In this document: in pieces, positions 58,539 to 64,000 of the stretch | Layout: every line of letters begins with the position of its first letter | Position numbering within the stretch: the first letter of the stretch is position 1 | Assembly: GCF_932276165.1 (NCBI RefSeq) | Contig: NC_064009.1 | Coordinates: forward strand, 5,084,001 to 5,148,000 | DNA from: Plutella xylostella | Lineage: Eukaryota; Arthropoda; Insecta; Lepidoptera; Plutellidae | Direction: 5' to 3' | DNA length: 64,000 nt | Notes under the pieces: model-generated | Databases searched by the model: none | Told to the model about the DNA's origin: nothing | What the model saw: only the letters and a program-made list of their open reading frames with translations | Made by a program: the position numbers and the translations under genes

Positions 58539-58703
58539 GAGTGAGATAGCGGGTGCGCTTCGCAAAGGCACGGCGGAGTGGTACGAGGCGCTATGCGCGC
58601 AGGACACGGAGTCGGAGCGGGGAGAAGACCTCGTGAACCTCATCACGCTGGTGCAGATTGACTTGCAGCAAGGACTCACGTACTATCACCCGCTGTTCGA
58701 AAC
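58539..58703 (+). CDS. unc-13-4: unc-13-4 exon 11: MUN/MHD1 region
   Basis: Acceptor CCGTCCAG. The G completes Arg, then SEIAGALRKGTAEWYEALCA, QDTESERGEDLVNLITLVQI, DLQQGLTYYHPLFET. Phase 2 out (GAAAC|GTAAGT). The 'LRKGTxEWY' and 'L..LV..DLQ.G..YYHPLF' motifs are conserved across Munc13-4 and BAIAP3 proteins. The preceding intron (10.9 kb) carries most of the transposon load of the right half. Confidence 0.9.
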
Positions 58704-59120
58704 GTAAGTTAAGACGATATGGTGAATGTTGGACCTTCATACACCGTACCGTACCGTACCGTAGGTACCTACCATCGGGGAAATCTAACCTACGTACAAA
58801 CGAATAAGTGTGTTTGTTGTATCTAAACACAAGGGCAGGTTTTAATGCAGGTCACTGTACCCGATTCCCCGATTATTATTAGTACATTATGGAGTTTATT
58901 TGCCTCAGTGATAATTTATTACATCCGTAAAGGAAATGTTTGAAGAAAAGATTAAGTTGAAATTAATCTTCCACGAGTAATAACTCTTATCAAATCAAAT
59001 CAACTTAAGTTTCTCAAGTAATTTAATAATTTTCCTCGATGGAAATGATATTTCTGAGAATTTATGAGTTCAGAAAAGCAGGGGCCGTGATGTTTATTAC
59101 TCATAACTTATTTTTTGTAG

Positions 59121-59172
59121 GACCAACAATGTTCCATACTTCAGCATTGTCTTCAACCACCTCGACAAAATG
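59121..59172 (+). CDS. unc-13-4: unc-13-4 exon 12: MUN microexon
   Basis: A 52-nt exon between TTTTTTGTAG and AAAATG|GTAAGT. Encodes TTNNVPYFSIVFNHLDKM in phase with both neighbours. 'YFSIV.N.L.KM' is a conserved family string that confirms the reading frame. Confidence 0.88.
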
Positions 59173-60130
59173 GTAAGTTGTTACGACCTTCATCTATATT
59201 TCTTTCCTACTTTCAGGTATCGTAAAAAGAGGTTACATAAGTTTAGATTGTGCATGGCAATACACGTATGCCTGGGATGATTCCTCAAAATCAGTTCACG
59301 TATTCAAAATGTATTACTGATTCCTTCTGTTGATAGATAGTATATATCTAACATAATTAATTGAATTACGTGTCTTTGATGTTTGTGGCCACTTAAGCAA
59401 GGGTTTACTGCTCATCATTAGTCGTGGCTAGTCTATGGTCGTGGTGAGAATGTAGTATGCTGCGCGTCCATATGTATAAGTCTCCAGTAATTGAAGGACT
59501 ATCGACCGCACAGTCATTAGGGCTGCGAGGCAATAACTCATAATTTATTATACTTAGAGCAGTAATAACGTTTATTACTGTTATTTTATGTTTCATTAAA
59601 GTTCATCACTCGGTAAAAGGGATAGTAAAAATGTTCTCAATTATATGTGTAACTAGGATGTCAGTAAAAAAATGTTCATTTCGTTAACAATAAAGGTTTA
59701 TTAAATCTATGTATAATCAAGTGCTGGGACGAGCCTCAGACAGGAAGTCTCGATATAAGTCTCGATCCCGCATATTTGTAGTTGGTATTTACTTTAAATA
59801 AAACGAAAAAATAAGTACTAACTTTACACGTAAAATATTTGTAAAGTAAAACATGCGTTAGCATTATTATTAACATAATAAGTGTAATATGATGCTTATA
59901 TGTGTATAATAATATGTGTGTTGTGGTTGTAAATAGAAAAAGAGTTTTACATTTCAGTTACATTTCTTTCTGATGTCGATAATATCATATAGTACTACAT
60001 ATCATAAATAGTATCTTATGCGCGCGACTGTTGTAAGCATTGAGTAAGGAGGAAGCGTTGTTCTATGTTCGTAAGCCATGATACACAGAATACTTGTATA
60101 GAGTACATGAATCCCATTTCCCCGTGCCAG

Positions 60131-60242
60131 GTGTCGGAGGACGTGAAGCAGTGCGTGGAGCACTGGGTGGCGGAGGGCTGGTGCGGCGTGGCCGAGGAGG
60201 AGTTCTACGACGAGCTGGGCAACGGCAAGGATTACGTTACAG
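60131..60242 (+). CDS. unc-13-4: unc-13-4 exon 13: MUN/MHD1 region
   Basis: Acceptor CCCGTGCCAG. Encodes VSEDVKQCVEHWVAEGWCGV, AEEEFYDELGNGKDYVTG in phase 0-to-1, donor ACAG|GTACCG. An acidic helical segment within the MUN region. The open frame that continues past 60242 is intron. Confidence 0.83.
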
Positions 60243-60409
60243 GTACCGTGTTAGGGGCAAGAATTTCTATACTTCAAAATGAAGCCATGGCATTGAAAGC
60301 GATTTTTCATTGCCACAGCTGTTACATTACGGTTGAATGTCCATTAGTAAAAATGAAAATCTCTTGCCATGCCGTCCCTGGTGTGCGTAGGCCATAATAA
60401 TCATGTTCG

Positions 60410-60495
60410 TAGGCGCTCGGTAGGCCGGCGTAGTAGCCCGTAGCAAGTGGCGTAGCACCAGCGTAGCGCGTAGCCCGTAATAATGTAGCACTCAT
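60410..60495. repeat. CGTAG-rich cluster
   Basis: GTAGGCCGGCGTAGTAGCCC, GTAGCAAGTGGCGTAGCACC, AGCGTAGCGCGTAGCCCGTA: about seven CGTAG words in 80 bp, within intron 13. Confidence 0.6.
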
Positions 60496-61243
60496 CAACT
60501 ATGTTATGAAAACTGAAAGATTCGATAAAATCTCTCTTTCTTAAAGTCCAAAGCTCAGTATTTACAAAAAGTTTAAGCACTTCGCATTAATTTAGACACT
60601 TTTCTTATATCGCTTTAAATTAAATTTACGTCCCATGATAAAGCGGCCTACGTTTTGACAAGCGCTATTAAACACGCGTTTAACTTTGTAGCCGTAAGAC
60701 CCCCAAGAGATTTCTGTACTGCCCTTTTCGTTCTACAAAAAGCTTTTGTGCGAAATTTGCGTGCGAGCTTTTTTTGGTAAAATATGTCCTTGTTGCTTTA
60801 TTTACTGCATTTCCTTCTAATGATTTGTTTATGTATTTAAAAATGACCCTTTTTTTGGCCGCAATAAGTTAATTAAGGTGCAAGTGATGCAATGCATAGG
60901 TAAAAATATCGGCATAGGTACCAAAATTACAAATCTCTTTGAATGACCAGGGGGCCAATTCCGAACCACACGCCTTTAATTTTTCAATGACTAGCGCCGA
61001 AAGTCTTGTGGTAGAAAAGTACAGCGTAACGTAAAGGGATCGCCACCGTATCGACTTTCACCTGAGCTTGTCCCGAAGCGAGGCGATAACGTGACGATTC
61101 CCATTAGTGTGCGTTGCTATAGGGAGTTTCATATAAAGAACACTGAACGGCTCCAGTTGATACGGTTACGATCCCTTTCCGAGTTTATATGTGTGTTGTG
61201 ACGTTTAGTCTGTACAAAGAGTAACAAAATTATTTCCCCGCAG

Positions 61244-61376
61244 TGTGCACGGTGTCGGCCAAGACGCTCCCGTTCGAGGTACTGTCGGCGGTGCGCGAGC
61301 TGTGCGTGTCGGCCACGCCGCCCGCGCCGCCGCAGCCCAACGCCGAGCCGCCGCCGCAGCTCGTCGAGGCTTACGA
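61244..61376 (+). CDS. unc-13-4: unc-13-4 exon 14: last exon in the window
   Basis: Acceptor TTCCCCGCAG. Encodes VCTVSAKTLPFEVLSAVREL and CVSATPPAPPQPNAEPPPQL, then VEAYE. Phase 2 out (TACGA|GTGAGT). The Pro/Ala-rich linker is unlike the helical flanks and may be an insect-specific loop. No later coding exon was found before 64000, so MHD2 and the C-terminal C2 domain lie outside. Confidence 0.82.
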
Positions 61377-61400
61377 GTGAGTTGACAAACACCCTGTATA

Positions 61401-61524
61401 AGGCTGTTCTTAACAGCATGCGGATTTCATCACACACGCGGGATGGTCGCCATTTACCCGCGTCGCGCGTGTATATTCGTATGAATGCGTGAGGAATCTC
61501 GCACACTGTTAAAAACAGCCTAAG
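61401..61524. mobile_element. Short MITE next to exon 14
   Basis: AGGCTGTTCTTAACAGCATG on the left against CACTGTTAAAAACAGCCTAA on the right, with a second CG-rich inverted pair (ACACGCGGGATGG versus CGCGTCGCGCGTGT) inside. It starts 24 bp after the exon 14 donor. Confidence 0.5.
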
Positions 61525-63278
61525 TGCATATTATATGAACGACTTTTTAGTTTAGTATTCAGCTATTATTTTGTAGTTAGAAGTTTTATTTTAATGTATT
61601 TTTCTGTGTGTTTTATGGATTTTGGTATCCGAATTAAAGATTACTTTTAACGTCGAAAACCCGAACGGGTCAGAAGATCGAATTGTGGTCAGCACAAAAG
61701 TCTCCTGTCCTTTTAGTTTAAAAAAATGGCAAAACGCATGCCTACAGAACTATGAAATAAATATACAATGACGTTTGGTCATAACATGCAGCCCTAAAAA
61801 GAAAATAAGGAGTAAAAAGAAAATATATGAATAAAACACTTAGTAGATCGCATCAATAAATATTGTTACATATTTTATTTCAAATATAAGGTAAGTACTT
61901 CTTCATTACTTTGTTTCGCAATCACAATGATTGAATCAGCATCGCCGCCCTGCATGAGGAAAAGTAGAAGATAATTTAAGTTACGTCGGATGCTTTTTGT
62001 TATTATTATATGAAGCCTCGTGAATCATAATCAATCTTCGTTACCTCCCTCATCTTCGAAGCATCAGGTGCAGTAGGTGAGTATGATAACAATGAATTTT
62101 CATTACGCCATCTTTTCCTTTACGTTCAGACGCAATTTTCAGCGTATTGTGAAAAATACTCATATAAATATGTATGTAATAGAGGAATACGCTCATCATT
62201 GTTTATTTTGTCACCACATTTCATTTCATTTCATCAAATCACTCCCAATATGTTTGTGAATACAAATATTATTATATGAAGCGGAATTCTCTGAAATATT
62301 ACGGAAGTAATATTATTATTTCCGATTTTCGGAAGCGCGTAGGGATTATTTGTTAATATACATTTGATATTGTATTCGTTAAAACAAACAGGTACTTATG
62401 ATTCGCATAATGGGCATTGTACTGCACACGGACGAATAATTTTATTACATCTACATTTAAATTTACAGGATCGTATTAAATTTAATACCGAGTAGGTACC
62501 TATATAAAATCATTCATTAATCATGTATGAGAGAACAAAGGCGGTCCAACAAAGAAAGCCCGTGCAGTGCACCTGAATTCCACGTTTGTGAAGCAGATTG
62601 GCCGGCGGTGCCCGGCCGTAGGTTTCTGAATGTACGCGGATGTAAAGGGAGCGTGACGTGGTTGACAGACGTTGATTAAAAACTACAGCCACGTGATTCG
62701 AGATCCGTTCACTGCCCGGGTTTCATTCGAACTGTTTGAATACAGCCGGTCCCCGTCCAGCCCCTCTATTCTCTAACTTGAAAGCCGGTGACAATTAAAA
62801 CCGAAAAATGTTAAACGGGCCAAAACTTTCCTTATACATCCATGCATAAAAGCTCATGGATGTAATGCCTGAAGGAATAGTTAGAGGTGACTCCCAAGTG
62901 AGCCAGAGTTTAAACCAATAGCCTCTCGAATAAGAGGGCTGGATAGCACCTAAACGTAACCCAAGACTGAAACAAGAACTGACACAGTGTTAATAAATTT
63001 AAGCAAAAAATAAACCGCAAAAACATCGGTAAAATACAATTCCAGCTACCGAATCCTGCCAAGTGGCTCAGTGGTTTGATCTGGCCGCGGGCGCGGGTCA
63101 ATATTGATTGAAATCAGCGGACACGCACCTGGCCCTGACGGCTCTCTTGTTAGCTGCCTCGGATTCATTCATCAGTGGTGGCCTTTCAGATTTTCTGTTG
63201 AGATTTTCACGGTTGTTTTGGTGTGTATTGGGGGTGGCGGCGATGATAGTTAGCTCGTGTAACGCCCCTAAATAATTT
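61525..63278 (+). other. Intron after exon 14
   Basis: No further unc-13-4 exon found. At 63060-63100 TGGCTCAGTGG resembles an RNA polymerase III A box, but no convincing B box follows. Confidence 0.45.
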
Positions 63279-64000
63279 TTTTTTTTTTTTTTTATTTTAG
63301 TTTTTATTGAAAATCCAACAGCGTTACATTGTAAAAATTAATGCTAAGTACAAACAAAACAGTAAGGCTAATAATAGGATTCACAGTAAGATTACTATAG
63401 TAAATTCTATATCGAGATCGGGACAGATCACAAAAAAGGCTTAAAAAACTTAGGTATATATAAGTAACATAACTATAATCTTATCAATTAGATAACTTAA
63501 ATGTAACTAAATAGGTTTAACTAAATAGGTCCAACTAACTGCATAATGATGTGAGTATAGTACTTACGTAATTAAAGTTAAAATTAAAGTCTTGTTTGTA
63601 AGGCAAAAAAACCATCATTCATCAAGTAAAATTGATTAGCTTCTCAGAGTAGTGTTTGGGAAGAAGGATAGGGTAACAAATAGGAATTAAGACTAATTAT
63701 ACTAATAAATATAAGTTGTATATATAAATTACTGTTATAAAAAATATTAAATAGATAATACATAATTACAATACATACATAAGTACTTACGATAAGTAAA
63801 AATTTACTATCAAATACATACATATAAATATATAGGTATAATTAATACATTAAATTAGAATTGGTAATGATAGGGGTAGGATAGATATTATCTGTTTGTG
63901 AGTATATCTATAATTTGTTTTTTAAAACACATTTTAGAACAGTTAAAAATATCAATATTTCCGAATCTCTTGTTGAAAGTCTGTGTTATTCGGTTGAGTA
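63279..64000 (-). mobile_element. 3' part of an antisense LINE, cut by the window edge
   Basis: A long T run at 63279-63298 is the complement of a poly(A) tail. On the minus strand near 63999-63890 the frame reads TQTFNKRFGNIDIFNCSKM and CFKKQIIDIL, resembling the end of a non-LTR RT protein. The AT-rich DNA between would be its 3' UTR. Confidence 0.5.

Larger units (their letters stand above)
59173..61243 (+). other. unc-13-4 introns 12 and 13
   Basis: Apart from exon 13 and the CGTAG cluster, AT-rich DNA only. Confidence 0.5.
9919..64000 (+). other. unc-13-4: Munc13-4/BAIAP3-type (unc-13-4 family) gene, 3' end outside window
   Basis: The gene spans at least 54 kb and is built from 14 coding exons with consistent GT-AG boundaries and phases. 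The product joins an N-terminal region of about 240 residues, one C2 domain (about residues 238-440), and the start of the MUN/MHD module. Family members are calcium-regulated tethering and priming factors for exocytosis of dense-core or lysosome-related vesicles, acting with SNAREs at the plasma membrane; the insect relatives are staccato/unc-13-4A and unc-13-4B. The most diagnostic segment is exon 6, with the run LDIWDHDDESSVLDAV followed by NEVRGVRGLGRFFKQ and QDDFLG, the BAIAP3/Munc13-4 C2 signature. I cannot choose between the 4A and 4B orthologues. The rest of MUN and the second C2 domain must lie beyond base 64000. Confidence 0.85.

Noticed and set aside
60243..60397. Read-through of exon 13 to a stop at 60397
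   Set aside because: A GT donor at 60243 and phase match to 61244 are better; the extension loses family resemblance.
63055..63120. tRNA-like SINE head
   Set aside because: TGGCTCAGTGG fits an A box, but the expected GGTTCGANNCC B box is not convincing and no cloverleaf can be drawn.

Overview
This window is nuclear DNA from an insect, almost certainly a moth or butterfly. It is AT-rich, with short GC-rich exons split by multi-kilobase GT-AG introns. Its repeat set is typical of Lepidoptera: Lep1-like Helitrons with a TCTG/CAGA microsatellite, a MITE with 'CCCCCTTATTCATAGA' ends, and many 5'-truncated non-LTR retrotransposons. The species cannot be read from the sequence.

One host gene dominates the + strand from 9919 to beyond the right edge: a Munc13-4/BAIAP3-type protein (insect unc-13-4 family). 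I assembled 14 coding exons whose splice phases all agree (2,330 nt, about 776 residues): 9958-10108, 14100-14307, 26320-26512, 28287-28506, 31949-32177, 35124-35302, 40151-40314, 42817-43052, 45338-45541, 47588-47671, 58539-58703, 59121-59172, 60131-60242, 61244-61376. They encode an N-terminal leader, a complete first C2 domain with its calcium-binding Asp pattern, and the first part of the MUN/MHD region. The rest of MUN and the expected C-terminal C2 domain lie outside the window.

The most unusual observation is that six of the 14 exons have local direct partial duplications. Exon 1 is present twice, exon 3 three times, exon 4 twice plus decayed remnants, the exon 5 acceptor twice, the 3' part of exon 6 twice, and the 3' part of exon 9 three times. 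Several copies start inside the parent exon but follow a newly created AG acceptor and keep a good donor. Exons 1b and 3b are phase-compatible alternatives to the originals. Exon 3c is frameshifted, 6b and 9c have decayed, and the duplicated exon 5 acceptor would lead into a stop.

The introns and the upstream region hold mobile DNA: a CR1/L2/Daphne-like LINE with endonuclease and RT domains (about 16.5-19.9 kb), a decayed RT element with a restriction-like endonuclease (53.4-55.4 kb) and a second fragment of the same family at 36.8 kb, and an RTE-like 3' fragment with an 11-bp target-site duplication (30.75-31.38 kb). There are also several antisense LINE remnants, a piggyBac-type non-autonomous element flanked by TTAA, a 1.6-kb near-palindrome, at least six short inverted-repeat elements, two Helitrons in opposite orientation, and a probable 3.3-kb DNA transposon with clustered subterminal motifs that now contains LINE sequence. 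No tRNA, rRNA, CRISPR or bacterial-type feature was seen.
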